Below are positions 8,962 through 17,239 of a DNA stretch of 36,857 nt, one piece after another; the stretch's first letter is position 1; the number at the start of each line of letters is the position of its first letter. The notes under the pieces are model-generated. The model was not told the DNA's origin and did no database searches. It worked only from the letters and a program-made list of their open reading frames with translations. The stretch spans positions 1 to 36,857 of the forward strand of contig PIVY01000029.1 of assembly GCA_003353795.1 (NCBI GenBank), read 5' to 3'. The stretch comes from a bacterium. Lineage in GTDB: Bacteria; Krumholzibacteriota; Krumholzibacteriia; LZORAL124-64-63. The position numbers and the translations under genes are program-made.

Positions 8962-10146
8962 TCAGCCCGATCGTCGCTCCAGCTGCGCCATCAACCGTCG
9001 CGCCTCGTCGGCCACCGCCGGGTCGTTCACGGCGCGGCGCAGATAGGCCATGGCCTCGTCGTAACGGGCCGCGCGCGCCTCGCTCGCTGCTCGCATGAGC
9101 CACGCCCGGCCGTTGTCAGGCGACAGCTCCGCCGCCTGCCCGTATGCCCGCGCCGCTGCATCCCACCGATCGACCCCGTATTCCAGATCGCCCAGCAGCA
9201 TGTACAACCGCGTCGACGGCTCGTCGATGAGAACGGCGTCGAGCACCACGCGTGCGCTGTCCGGTTCGTGAGCCTGCAGCCAGGTGATGGCCAGGGGCTC
9301 GGCCAGCCCGGTTTCGCCGCGACCCTCGTCCCAGAGCTGCGCGTAGACTCTCGCCGCTTGTCGAGGCGCACCCGCGGCGGCTTGCAGTTCGGCGAGGCGG
9401 CGTAGGTCGATGTCGGAGGAATCGTCGAGCCAGGCCGCCACCTGCGAGCGCACGGCGGCCAGGGGCATGTCCCCGGAAAGTTGGGCCACCTGGCTGGCCA
9501 GGCGCCACGATTCGGCGTCGCTGGGATGGTCACGCAGGAGGCGCTCGATGCCTGCCTCGGCGCGATCGGGCGCGTCGGCGCCGGCGGCCGCCGACACCAG
9601 GGCTCGCACCCACTCCCGGGGCACCGTGTCGGGCGCGGCCGCCACGAGCGGTTCGAGCACGTCGAGGGCGTTCTCGGGTCGGTCGGCCAGGATCCATGCG
9701 ATGCCGCTGTAGTAGAGGAGTTCGGGTTCGGCTTCGGCGGCGACCTGGCGGCGATAGGCCATCTCGAACGCCGCGCCGGCCTCGGCCAGTTCACCCGATT
9801 CGTACGCTGCGCGACCCAGCTCGCGCCAGACCATGGCGGCTTCGGGCGCCTGCTCGCTGGCTGCCCGTAAGTGTGGCAGAGCCTCAGTCGGTTGCTCCAG
9901 TTCCAGCAGGTACACGCCCAGGCGATAGCGCACCGCCGGATGATCGCGATCGCCGCCGGCGGCCACAGCGTCGGCGAGAATGTCGCGGGCCTCGTCGAGG
10001 TCGCCGTTCTGCGCCGCCTTCTCGGCCCGGAACACGGCACGGCGCACGGACACCGGCGCCTCGGTGGGGTCGAGAGGATCGGCGGCCGCTGCCGGTAACG
10101 CCGCGGCGAACACGAGCAGCAGCAGGACCACCGCGCGCGCCATCAT
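8962..10146 (-). CDS. Periplasmic TPR protein of the TonB2-type operon
   Basis: 394 aa with a clear signal peptide (MMARAV, long hydrophobic core, cleavage near AAA-DP at about residue 22). The rest is helical and made of degenerate tetratricopeptide repeats, for example around residues 35-150 and again near residues 300-390 (RLYMLLGDLEYGVDRWDAAA). The ATG at 10144-10146 is chosen because it overlaps the TonB stop (ATGA). It is the last gene of the DUF3450-TtpC-ExbB-ExbD-TonB-TPR set. In comparable Vibrio and other gammaproteobacterial clusters a TPR protein follows TonB2, so a scaffolding role for the energy-transduction complex in the periplasm is the likely one. This is inferred from position. 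Confidence 0.85.
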   Translation of the reverse strand: MMARAVVLLLLVFAAALPAAAADPLDPTEAPVSVRRAVFRAEKAAQNGDLDEARDILADAVAAGGDRDHPAVRYRLGVYLLELEQPTEALPHLRAASEQAPEAAMVWRELGRAAYESGELAEAGAAFEMAYRRQVAAEAEPELLYYSGIAWILADRPENALDVLEPLVAAAPDTVPREWVRALVSAAAGADAPDRAEAGIERLLRDHPSDAESWRLASQVAQLSGDMPLAAVRSQVAAWLDDSSDIDLRRLAELQAAAGAPRQAARVYAQLWDEGRGETGLAEPLAITWLQAHEPDSARVVLDAVLIDEPSTRLYMLLGDLEYGVDRWDAAARAYGQAAELSPDNGRAWLMRAASEARAARYDEAMAYLRRAVNDPAVADEARRLMAQLERRSG

Positions 10147-10760
10147 CGCCTCCCGCTCAAATCGAAACGCAGCGGCTGCACTACCCACGCGGCCACCGAT
10201 TCGCCGGCCAACCGGCCCGGTTCGAACCGCCAGCGGGACACCGCCTCGCGCACCACGTCGTCGAACACGCCGGGCGGGTCGGCCGATTCGATGATGATCT
10301 CGCCCACGGTGCCGTCGCGCCGTACCAGGAAGCGCACCTGCACCACGCCCTCGGTGCGCCGTTGCCGCGCCTTGTAGGGGTAGGCCGGCTGCGGAGCCAC
10401 CACCGCACGCGGCGGTGTGTCCAGATCGCGCGCGTCGAAGATCATCTCGCCCACCGGGCCGGTGCCGCCGAACAGCGACGGGTCCAGGGTCACCGTCGGG
10501 CCGGACAGATCGGGCGGAATGAGCGACGGAGCAGGCAGTTCGGGGGCGAAGTCCAGCTTCGGGGGCTCCTTCGGCGGGTCAGGAATCTCGCGTTCCTCTT
10601 CCTCGGGCGGCACCTCGTCGCGGGGTACGGCCACCAGCGACACGGGCACGGGCGCGGTCATGTCCTGCACCTGCGGGCGCTCCTGCACGAGCGCTGCCGC
10701 GGCCAGGAGCAAGAGACCGGTGATCACCAGGGATCCCGCCAATGCCCGCGCCATGGTCAT
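10143..10760 (-). CDS. tonB: Energy transducer TonB
   Basis: 205 aa. One N-terminal membrane anchor (about 5-26), a short proline/glutamate-rich spacer (VPPEEEEREIPDPPKEPPK, about 50-70), then a C-terminal TonB domain (about 120-200) with PQPAYPYKARQRRTEG, VQVRFLVRRDGTV and WRFEPGR. It passes proton-motive energy harvested by ExbB/ExbD to outer-membrane receptors. The short spacer resembles TonB2 rather than the long E. coli TonB. The ATG at 10758-10760 overlaps the ExbD stop by four bases; the frame extending to 10820 shadows exbD. No TonB-dependent receptor is encoded in this window. Confidence 0.92.
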   Translation of the reverse strand: MTMARALAGSLVITGLLLLAAAALVQERPQVQDMTAPVPVSLVAVPRDEVPPEEEEREIPDPPKEPPKLDFAPELPAPSLIPPDLSGPTVTLDPSLFGGTGPVGEMIFDARDLDTPPRAVVAPQPAYPYKARQRRTEGVVQVRFLVRRDGTVGEIIIESADPPGVFDDVVREAVSRWRFEPGRLAGESVAAWVVQPLRFDLSGRR

Positions 10761-11179
10761 CCCGAATCGCCCTCGCGCTTGGCGGCCAGCGAGACGTTGC
10801 TCGCGCCGGCCAGGCGGCACTGGTCCATGACCTTGACCACGTCGCCGGTCTCGCTGGCCCGATCGGCCACCACGATGACGCCGGCTTCGGGGTCCTCGGC
10901 GAGCGCGCGCTCAACCAGGCCGCGCACCGAGCGCACGTCCACCTTCTTGCCTTCCATCCAGACCTCGCCCTCGTCCGAGACACCGATCATGATCGACGCC
11001 TTGTCCTTCACCTCGGCGGTGCTGGCGGTGGAGCGCGACACCTCGATGCCCGACTCCTTCACGAACGACGTGGTCACCACGAAGAAGATGAGCAGCAGGA
11101 ACACCATGTCGATCAGTGGCGACATGTTCACGTCGACGTTGTCGCCGCCGCCGCGGAAGGTCCGGCGCACGTTGATCAT
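10757..11179 (-). CDS. exbD: Biopolymer transport protein ExbD
   Basis: 140 aa, inner-membrane subunit of the Ton motor. A single transmembrane helix (about 20-40) carries the essential proton-path aspartate, D24, in the family segment MSPLIDMVFLLLIFF. A periplasmic domain of about 95 residues follows, with the typical GVIVVADRAS and VVKVMDQCRLAG stretches. The start overlaps the exbB stop by four bases, and the stop overlaps the tonB start. TolR is a possible alternative name for the fold, but the adjacent TonB decides for ExbD. Confidence 0.94.
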   Translation of the reverse strand: MINVRRTFRGGGDNVDVNMSPLIDMVFLLLIFFVVTTSFVKESGIEVSRSTASTAEVKDKASIMIGVSDEGEVWMEGKKVDVRSVRGLVERALAEDPEAGVIVVADRASETGDVVKVMDQCRLAGASNVSLAAKREGDSG

Positions 11180-11790
11180 CGCTCACCTCCGGTGAGGGCC
11201 AGTCGACCGAGATCGCGGTCGAGCATGCGGGTGGTCTCGGCCAGTCGCAGGCGCAGGGTTTCGGCGTTGTTGTGCAGGCGCTTGCTGAAGAGCAGTCCGG
11301 GAATGGCCACCAGCAGGCCGGTCTGCGTGGTGACCAGGGCCACGGAGATGCCGCCGGCTAGAGCCCGGGCGTTGCCGGTGCCGAAATCGGCTATCACCTG
11401 GAACGTCTCCACCATGCCGAGCACCGTGCCCAGCAGGCCGAGCAGGGGCGCCACGGCGGCCAGCACGGCGATGGCCGCGTGGCGGTCGTCGAGGTCGCGG
11501 TCGAGGTCGCGGCCGCACTGGGCGAGAATCTCGCGGTCGATGCGGGCGCGGCCGCTGCGCTGCTCGTGGAACGACCGCACCAGCCGGCTGCGAAGACCAC
11601 TCGACTCAGGAGGCGGCGTTTCGCCGCGCACCACGGCCAGGGTCGCGGTGAGGTCGAGGTCGCCGCGGACGAGGCCGCGCAACACCTGCCAGCGCTCGAG
11701 GATCAGGGTCCACATCACCAGCGACACGGCCACCAGGGGCAGCATCACCCAGCCTCCCTGGCGCAGGTATGCCAGGGTCGCCTCAAGCAT
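11176..11790 (-). CDS. exbB: MotA/TolQ/ExbB proton channel protein (ExbB)
   Basis: 204 aa with three membrane segments (about 13-31, 104-127 and 148-169). TM2 carries APLLGLLGTVLGMVETF and TM3 carries GGISVALVTTQTGLLVAIP, the core of the ExbB family that forms the ring around ExbD. The ATG at 11788-11790 is chosen; it overlaps the end of the TtpC-like gene by eight bases, and the frame extension to 11856 has no family similarity. It works in the inner membrane with the neighbouring ExbD and TonB and with the larger TtpC-like homologue encoded just before it. Confidence 0.92.
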   Translation of the reverse strand: MLEATLAYLRQGGWVMLPLVAVSLVMWTLILERWQVLRGLVRGDLDLTATLAVVRGETPPPESSGLRSRLVRSFHEQRSGRARIDREILAQCGRDLDRDLDDRHAAIAVLAAVAPLLGLLGTVLGMVETFQVIADFGTGNARALAGGISVALVTTQTGLLVAIPGLLFSKRLHNNAETLRLRLAETTRMLDRDLGRLALTGGER

Positions 11791-13186
11791 GGGTCGATTC
11801 CTCGCGCTGGCGATCGATGGTGTTGACCAGCGACACTGCCTGCTCCTCCATGTCACCGACGACGTGGTCGGCCCGGCGTTTGAGCCAGGTGTGAGCCAGC
11901 ATCACGGGAATGGCGATGGCCAGGCCGATCTCCGTGGTGACCAGCGCCTCGCTGATGCCGCCGGACATGAGCTTGGGATCGCCCGTGCCGTGCAGCGTGA
12001 TGATGCGGAAGGTCTCGATCATACCGGTGACGGTGCCCAGCAGGCCGAGCAGCGGAGCGATGGCGCCGAACACCGCCAGCATGGCCAGGCCGCGGTGAAG
12101 AACGGGCAGCTCGTGGAGGATGGCCTCCTCGAGCACGCTCTCCTGCACCTCGCGGTTCTCGTCGCGGGCGTCGAGACCGGCGCGCACGACCCGGGCTACG
12201 GGCATGAGGCGGCAAGCGCGGTCGTCGACGATGGCGGCGCAGGCATCCCAGTCGCCCTTGACGGCCTCGGCCTTCACGCTGGCCATGATGCGGTCGGTGT
12301 TCCGGTGTATGCGGTTGAGGTGCAGCACTCGCCACACGATCACCACCAGGGCCAGCACGGCCACCAGCGCCAGCGGATAGACGATGGGGCCGCCGGCGCG
12401 GAGCTGCTGCCAGAGCGTTGGCTTGCGCGCGATCTGGCGCAGGGCGGGGCCGCCGGTGAGGTCCACGGGCACCGACGACGACTCGCCCGCCAGGTAGCGG
12501 GAGAGCTGCCGGCGCACGGGTCGGATGGGCGGTTCGGCCAGGGCGGTGAGGCGCTGGCTGTCGGGGTTCCAGAGCAGGAAGCCCACCTCGTCCGCGGTGC
12601 GGTAGATGGTGGTGAAGCGGCCGAGGTGCAGGATGTCGCCCTCGGTGTCACGACCGTCGCGGCCGCCGAACAGGCCGCTGCGTACGGCGACCTCGCCGGT
12701 GCGGCGCATCTCGCTCAGGGCCACGCTGGCGATGGTGGAGACGTCGTCGATGTCGGGGAAGTAGCCCTCGCTCAGCAACGCTCCCACGGCGTCGAGGCGG
12801 GAGGGATCGGTGGCCGTGAGCGGCGAGCTGCGCAGGAGCGACTCGAGGTCGCGGGCGGCCACGCGGATGTTGCCGGTGAGCTCCCGGAACTCCAGTTCCT
12901 CGCTGGACCATTCATCCTGCAGCTCGTCGCGGCGCCGGGTGGCCGCGGTCTGGGCGCTGGCGAGGTCGCGCAGTTCTGTCTCGAGGGCGAGCTGACGGGC
13001 CTCGAGGGAATCGACCACGGCGGTGAGGCGGTCGCGGTCGCCGAGGATGCGCGCCTCGATGGCCGACGCTTCCGAGCGGGCGAGTTCGCGATCGGCCTCG
13101 GCCTGGCGGCGGGCCTCGCGGATGTCCTGGGCGCCGGCCAGCGAGGCCGCGCAGAGCACGAGCAGGATCAGGGTGATCTTCTTCAC
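11783..13186 (-). CDS. TtpC-like MotA/TolQ/ExbB protein with periplasmic extension
   Basis: 467 aa. A signal-type start (MKKITLILLVLCAASLAGAQ) leads to a coiled-coil stretch (about 22-115) and a globular periplasmic region (about 125-255, with IYRTADEVGFLLWNPDSQRL). Three membrane helices follow (about 268-288, 366-391 and 413-434) with the ExbB core APLLGLLGTVTGMIETF and GGISEALVTTEIGLAIAIP. This long ExbB homologue next to a short ExbB matches TtpC of Vibrio TonB2 systems, where it is required for transport. The start overlaps the DUF3450 stop (ATGA). Confidence 0.9.
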   Translation of the reverse strand: MKKITLILLVLCAASLAGAQDIREARRQAEADRELARSEASAIEARILGDRDRLTAVVDSLEARQLALETELRDLASAQTAATRRRDELQDEWSSEELEFRELTGNIRVAARDLESLLRSSPLTATDPSRLDAVGALLSEGYFPDIDDVSTIASVALSEMRRTGEVAVRSGLFGGRDGRDTEGDILHLGRFTTIYRTADEVGFLLWNPDSQRLTALAEPPIRPVRRQLSRYLAGESSSVPVDLTGGPALRQIARKPTLWQQLRAGGPIVYPLALVAVLALVVIVWRVLHLNRIHRNTDRIMASVKAEAVKGDWDACAAIVDDRACRLMPVARVVRAGLDARDENREVQESVLEEAILHELPVLHRGLAMLAVFGAIAPLLGLLGTVTGMIETFRIITLHGTGDPKLMSGGISEALVTTEIGLAIAIPVMLAHTWLKRRADHVVGDMEEQAVSLVNTIDRQREESTHA

Positions 13187-13947
13187 GGCGCCACCGTCCC
13201 CAGCGGAAGGGCGAGCACGCCGGGTGCGCGGCGGCGGGTGGCCATCTCGGAGGCGTGGCGGATGGCGTCGAGGTCACCGCCGGTGAGCTCGACGAAGGCG
13301 TTCCGGGCGGTGTCCCAGGTGCCGCCGCGAGTCATGTCGGGAGTGAGCCAGAAGAGTCCCAGCCGACCCACATAGAGCAGGTCGCAGGTCAGCTCCTCGC
13401 CGACCACGGTGACGCGGTCCTGGTAGACCTCGAGGGCGCCGCCGTAGCGGGCCTCGACGAGGACGGCCTCGAGTACGCGGCGCAACTTGTCGGCGCTATC
13501 ACTGGCCGGGTCGCTCAGCTCGCGGCGGACCGAGGCCAGTCGGCGTGTGCGCTCTTCGGGCAGGAAGGGCAGGTCATCGGCCACGGCGATCTCCAGATCG
13601 CGCAGGATCACCAGGAGCGTGTCCTCGAGGCTCGACTCCAGGCGCTGCGACTCCTCGAGCCGCCGGGCCAGCTCGTCGCCCGCCGCTTCCAGGGCGGCGA
13701 GACGTTCGCGTTCCAGGGCAGCGCGCTCCTCGAGGTAGGCAACCTGGCCTTCGGCCGACTGCCAGCGCAGCTTCAGCGCGGCGCGCTCGGCGGCCCAGCC
13801 GTCGAGTTGCTCCTGGCTGTCGCGACGGGTGTCGAGGGCCTCGCCGGCGGCTTGCTCGGTCTCGCGGGCCGGGTCCTGGGCGGTGGCGGTGAGGCAGATC
13901 AGCAGCAGCAGGGCGGCGGCCAGCAGCCGCGCCGTCGTCGTCGTCAT
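13183..13947 (-). CDS. DUF3450-family periplasmic coiled-coil protein
   Basis: 254 aa with a signal peptide (MTTTTARLL, hydrophobic core, cleavage near ATA-QD at about residue 24), then a long heptad-rich region (about 25-115) and a C-terminal globular part with YVGRLGLFWLTPDM and WDTARNAFVEL. This layout and those segments fit DUF3450, a family found at the head of TonB2-type operons. The ATG at 13945-13947 is the first Met that gives a signal peptide; the frame extending to 14301 runs over the kinase gene. The role is unknown; a periplasmic partner of the TtpC-ExbB-ExbD-TonB complex is inferred from context. Confidence 0.85.
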   Translation of the reverse strand: MTTTTARLLAAALLLLICLTATAQDPARETEQAAGEALDTRRDSQEQLDGWAAERAALKLRWQSAEGQVAYLEERAALERERLAALEAAGDELARRLEESQRLESSLEDTLLVILRDLEIAVADDLPFLPEERTRRLASVRRELSDPASDSADKLRRVLEAVLVEARYGGALEVYQDRVTVVGEELTCDLLYVGRLGLFWLTPDMTRGGTWDTARNAFVELTGGDLDAIRHASEMATRRRAPGVLALPLGTVAP

Positions 13948-13992
13948 GCACGTCCTCGCTTGTTCGCGTCTGGTGGCGTGGGACATCCCGGT

Positions 13993-13999
13993 CAAGATA
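13993..13999 (-). promoter_or_regulatory. Possible -10-like box TATCTTG before the TonB2-type operon
   Basis: On the minus strand TATCTTG lies 45 nt before the DUF3450 start, in the 113-bp gap after the kinase gene. It matches a TAnnTTG pattern also seen before three other transcription units here, reminiscent of the Bacteroidota -7 element. No convincing -33 element was found, so support is weak. Confidence 0.25.
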
Positions 14000-14060
14000 G
14001 CCGAGGGGGCGGGGTGGGTCCACGCCCGGGGCTCGCTGTACTCGGGAAGCGCCTGACCGC

Positions 14061-17009
14061 TCAGCTCTCCGCCAACGCCGCATCCACCAGACCGCGCACC
14101 CGCTCCACGCTCGCCCCGATGCGCGGCAGATACCGCGCCGGCACCGTGTTCTCCCCGGCGAGGTAGGCCTCCACCGGCGTCAGCAAGCGGTCGGCCTCGG
14201 CCGGTTCGCCCTTCGCCACGAGGATCTCGGCGATGACGACGTTTCCGGTCACGCGCTTGTAGTCGTCCTCGGGCAGGTGCTCGATGCGCCAGGCCATGCA
14301 CTGGCGGGCCTGGAACTCCGCCTCGTCCCAGAGTTCGCGATGGATCAGGTTCGCCGCATACCGTAGGCGGGCGTCGACCGGGTAAGGATGCTGGTCGCCA
14401 TAGACCTCCTCGGCCAGCGCGATGTACTCCCGGTGCAGCGTGTCGGCCTCGGCGTAACGGCCGGCGTCGTCGAGTATGTAAGCCACGTTACCGATGGCCA
14501 GGATCAGATTCGTGCCCTCGACGCCGAGCGCCCGCTGCATGGCCAGGGCCTCGGCCTGCACGTCGGCGGCCTCGTCCTTGCGCCCCTGGCGGAACAAGTT
14601 GGTGGCCAGGTTGCTCATGCCGCGGGCCACCAGAGCGTGCTCGTCGCCGAACTGCGCCCGGTGGAACTCGATCGTCTGCCGGAAGTAGGCCTCGGCCCGC
14701 GCGTGGTCGCCCTGACCCTGGACCGCCATGGCCGTGTAGTGGGCGAACGACGCCTGGAGGTCGCCGGTCTCCTCGGGAATCTGGGCCAGGATCTCCGATG
14801 CCTTCACGAACAGGCTCTCGGCGCGGGCAGGCTCGCCGTGGAACGAGGCGAGGTGGCCCAGATTGCCCCACGAATCCACCACGGCCACGTGTACCGGTCC
14901 ATAGAGTCTCTCGCGCATGGCCAGGGCCTCGCGCTGGTGCCGTTCGGCGGCCTCGAAATCGCCGAGTCGGGCTTCGGTCTGTCCCAGCACCGTCAGGGCC
15001 ACGGCGATGTCGCGGTGATCGGGACCCAGGGCCTCGCGCCGGATCAGGACCACGTTCCCGTTGACCCGCAGCGCATCGTCGAATCGGTTCATGCCGAGAT
15101 AGACCGTGCCCAGCCGGGCCAGGACGTCGGCCCGCGAGGGGTGGTTCGGTGCAAAGACGATGTCGGCGATGGCCAGGGCTTCCTCGAGAGGCGGCAGGGC
15201 GTCCTGATAGACGCCCGCGGTCGTGGCGATCTCGCCCTTGCGGGTCAGCACCCGGATCATCCGGGGGTGACCGTCGCCATAGTGGGCGCGATAGATCCGC
15301 TCGGCGCGGTCGTTGAGGCTCGTTGCCTGGTCCAGCAGGCGTTGCTGCTCGGCCAGGAACGCGCGGCTGATCAGGACGTCGGCCAGCTCGATGGAATCGG
15401 GGTCGGCCGTCCGGGTGGCGATCTCCTGCACGATCTGCAGCAGGCTGTCGGCGGCTTGCCATCGACCGGCGTCGTAGTGCACGTCAGACATCTGGGTGAG
15501 GGCCCGCCGCTGGATGTCGCTGCCCGGCGGCAAGCGGTCAAGCATGGGCGCGATCAGGCTCTCGGACCTGGCGAAATGACCGAGCCGCGCCTCGTTGGTG
15601 GCGATGTCGACCACCAGTTGCTGGCGCTCCAGGGCGTCCTCGTCGTAAAGCGAGTCGGCCAGCGCGCGACCGCGTGCGAGATGTCGCCCCGCAGTGTCGA
15701 AGTCGCCGAGACTCTGGTAGGTGAGGCCCAGGGTGCGCCGCAAGGCCATCTCGACAGCGGGTTGATCGGCCAGGCCGCCGTCGTCGAGGTCGCCGGCCGC
15801 CCGGTCGAGCACCTCGCTCACGGTGACCTCGCGGCCCTGCGCTTCCTCGGGCTGCACCGACGCGAGCATGTCCTGCATGAAGCCGGTCACCGTCTCGGCT
15901 TGCTCGAGGCGCGACTCGGCCAGCCGCTCGGCCCGGGTCGCGCGCACTGCCTGCCAGGTGCTTCCCACCACGCCGAGCACCAGGGCCGCGGCCACGATCA
16001 CCGTGCTCACCACCAGCGACCGGTGCCGGCGCGCGAACTTGCGGAGCTGGTAGACGGTGCTGGGCGGACGGGCGGAGATGGGCTCGTCGTTCAGAAACCG
16101 CTGCAGATCCATGGCCAAACCATTGGCCGAGGCGTAGCGGTGGGCGAGATCCTTGGACATGGCCGTGGCGGTGATGAGGGTGAGGTCGCCGGCGAGTTCG
16201 GGATTGCGGCTGGCGAGGGACGGCGGGTCCTCCTCGCGGACGGCGCGCAGCACCTCCTCGAGGGGGCGGCCTCCCAGTTCCAGGGGCGACGTGTCGGCAA
16301 GCAGTTCGTAGAGCAGCACGCCGAGAGCGTAGACGTCGCTGCGGGTGTCGATGTCGTCGGGGTCGCCGGTGAGCTGCTCGGGGCTCATGTAGGCCAGCGT
16401 GCCGACCAGTTCGCCGTGGGTGGTGACCAGGGACGTCTCGAGGTCGGTGTCGTGGGGGCGGGCCACGCCGAAGTCGAGCACGCGGGGGCGGCCGTCGGCG
16501 TCCACGAGCACGTTGCCGGGCTTGAGATCGCGGTGGATGAGTCCGCGCTGATGGGCGTGCTGGACGGCGTCGCAGAGCTGGATCATCACCTCGATGCGGG
16601 TGCGCCGATCGGGGTCGTTGGCCAGGGACCAGTGACCGAGCGGCGAACCCTCGATGAGCTCCATGGCAATGAAGGGCAGGGGTCCTTCGGCGGTCTCGGC
16701 GGTGCCCGCCTCGTAGACCTGGGCGATGCCGGGATGCTGGAGCCGCGCCAGGAACACCGACTCGTGGGCGAAGCGCCGGCGCATCTCCTCGGACGCCACC
16801 TCGGCCCGGATCACCTTGAGTGCCACGCGCCGCCGCGGTTCCGCCTGCTCCGCCTCGTAGACCACGCCCATGCCGCCGTGGCCGAGGATCCGCAACGGCT
16901 TGTATCGGCCGACCTTCTCTGGAAGCGGGATCTGGCCCGGTGAAACGGGTCCCGTGGAGGCCCGGGTGCGTTCGGATTCGGGGGGCAACGTGTGGTCGGA
17001 TTCGCTCAA
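14061..17009 (-). CDS. Ser/Thr protein kinase with TM helix and C-terminal TPRs
   Basis: 982 aa from the TTG at 17007-17009, preferred because AAAGGA lies about 8 nt upstream. An earlier TTG at 17060 has its only purine run directly abutting it, and would add 17 residues. The N-terminal Hanks-type kinase (about 35-310) has glycine loop GHGGMG, K65 in VALKVI, HRDLKPGN (D161), DFG (D179) and MSPEQ. A membrane helix follows at about 332-352, then an extracytoplasmic region of many tetratricopeptide repeats to the C terminus. All catalytic residues are present, so it should be an active receptor-like kinase. It is divergent from the SRPBCC gene and has the same architecture as the kinase at 18081. 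Substrates are unknown. Confidence 0.93.
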   Translation of the reverse strand: MSESDHTLPPESERTRASTGPVSPGQIPLPEKVGRYKPLRILGHGGMGVVYEAEQAEPRRRVALKVIRAEVASEEMRRRFAHESVFLARLQHPGIAQVYEAGTAETAEGPLPFIAMELIEGSPLGHWSLANDPDRRTRIEVMIQLCDAVQHAHQRGLIHRDLKPGNVLVDADGRPRVLDFGVARPHDTDLETSLVTTHGELVGTLAYMSPEQLTGDPDDIDTRSDVYALGVLLYELLADTSPLELGGRPLEEVLRAVREEDPPSLASRNPELAGDLTLITATAMSKDLAHRYASANGLAMDLQRFLNDEPISARPPSTVYQLRKFARRHRSLVVSTVIVAAALVLGVVGSTWQAVRATRAERLAESRLEQAETVTGFMQDMLASVQPEEAQGREVTVSEVLDRAAGDLDDGGLADQPAVEMALRRTLGLTYQSLGDFDTAGRHLARGRALADSLYDEDALERQQLVVDIATNEARLGHFARSESLIAPMLDRLPPGSDIQRRALTQMSDVHYDAGRWQAADSLLQIVQEIATRTADPDSIELADVLISRAFLAEQQRLLDQATSLNDRAERIYRAHYGDGHPRMIRVLTRKGEIATTAGVYQDALPPLEEALAIADIVFAPNHPSRADVLARLGTVYLGMNRFDDALRVNGNVVLIRREALGPDHRDIAVALTVLGQTEARLGDFEAAERHQREALAMRERLYGPVHVAVVDSWGNLGHLASFHGEPARAESLFVKASEILAQIPEETGDLQASFAHYTAMAVQGQGDHARAEAYFRQTIEFHRAQFGDEHALVARGMSNLATNLFRQGRKDEAADVQAEALAMQRALGVEGTNLILAIGNVAYILDDAGRYAEADTLHREYIALAEEVYGDQHPYPVDARLRYAANLIHRELWDEAEFQARQCMAWRIEHLPEDDYKRVTGNVVIAEILVAKGEPAEADRLLTPVEAYLAGENTVPARYLPRIGASVERVRGLVDAALAES

Positions 17010-17109
17010 GGCGGCGTCCTTTCGGGGCGAGAGTGAGCGTTCATCGTAATCACGGGACAACCCCTACCGCAATGCTCTGAATGTGCTCATGGGAAGCCGG
17101 GTGCGGAGG

Positions 17110-17141
17110 TTTGGCGGGGCGCGACCGATCGCGCTAGTTTG
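17110..17141 (+). promoter_or_regulatory. Bacteroidota-like promoter candidate before the SRPBCC gene
   Basis: TTTG at 17110-17113 and TAGTTTG at 17135-17141 are 21 nt apart, close to the Bacteroidota layout TTTG...TAnnTTTG but with one T fewer in the -7 box. It lies about 100 nt before the ATG at 17240. No -35/-10 of the classic sigma-70 type stands out. This is inferred from pattern only. Confidence 0.35.
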
Positions 17142-17176
17142 CCGGTATCGGCGACGATTCGTGGGAACCACGAACG

Positions 17177-17190
17177 TGAACCACGGTTCA
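17177..17190. promoter_or_regulatory. Palindrome TGAACC-AC-GGTTCA, possible operator
   Basis: Perfect 6-bp inverted repeat with a 2-bp centre in the divergent region between the minus-strand kinase and the SRPBCC gene. GAACCACG also occurs twice here (17165-17172 and 17178-17185) with a 13-bp period. The site is just downstream of the promoter candidate at 17110-17141, where a repressor could act. No factor can be named. Confidence 0.35.
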
Positions 17191-17239
17191 TAAACGTTGC
17201 GGCGGATGCCCCACGACCCGCAGAAGAGGTGTCGGCACC

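Noticed and set aside
10742-13375. 877-codon plus-strand open frame across the TonB operon
   Set aside because: Antisense shadow of GC-rich genes; no signal, no domain, and it spans several clearly real minus-strand genes.
14388-16943. 851-codon plus-strand open frame opposite the first kinase
   Set aside because: Pure complement of the TPR/kinase coding sequence, with low-complexity composition and no recognisable domain.
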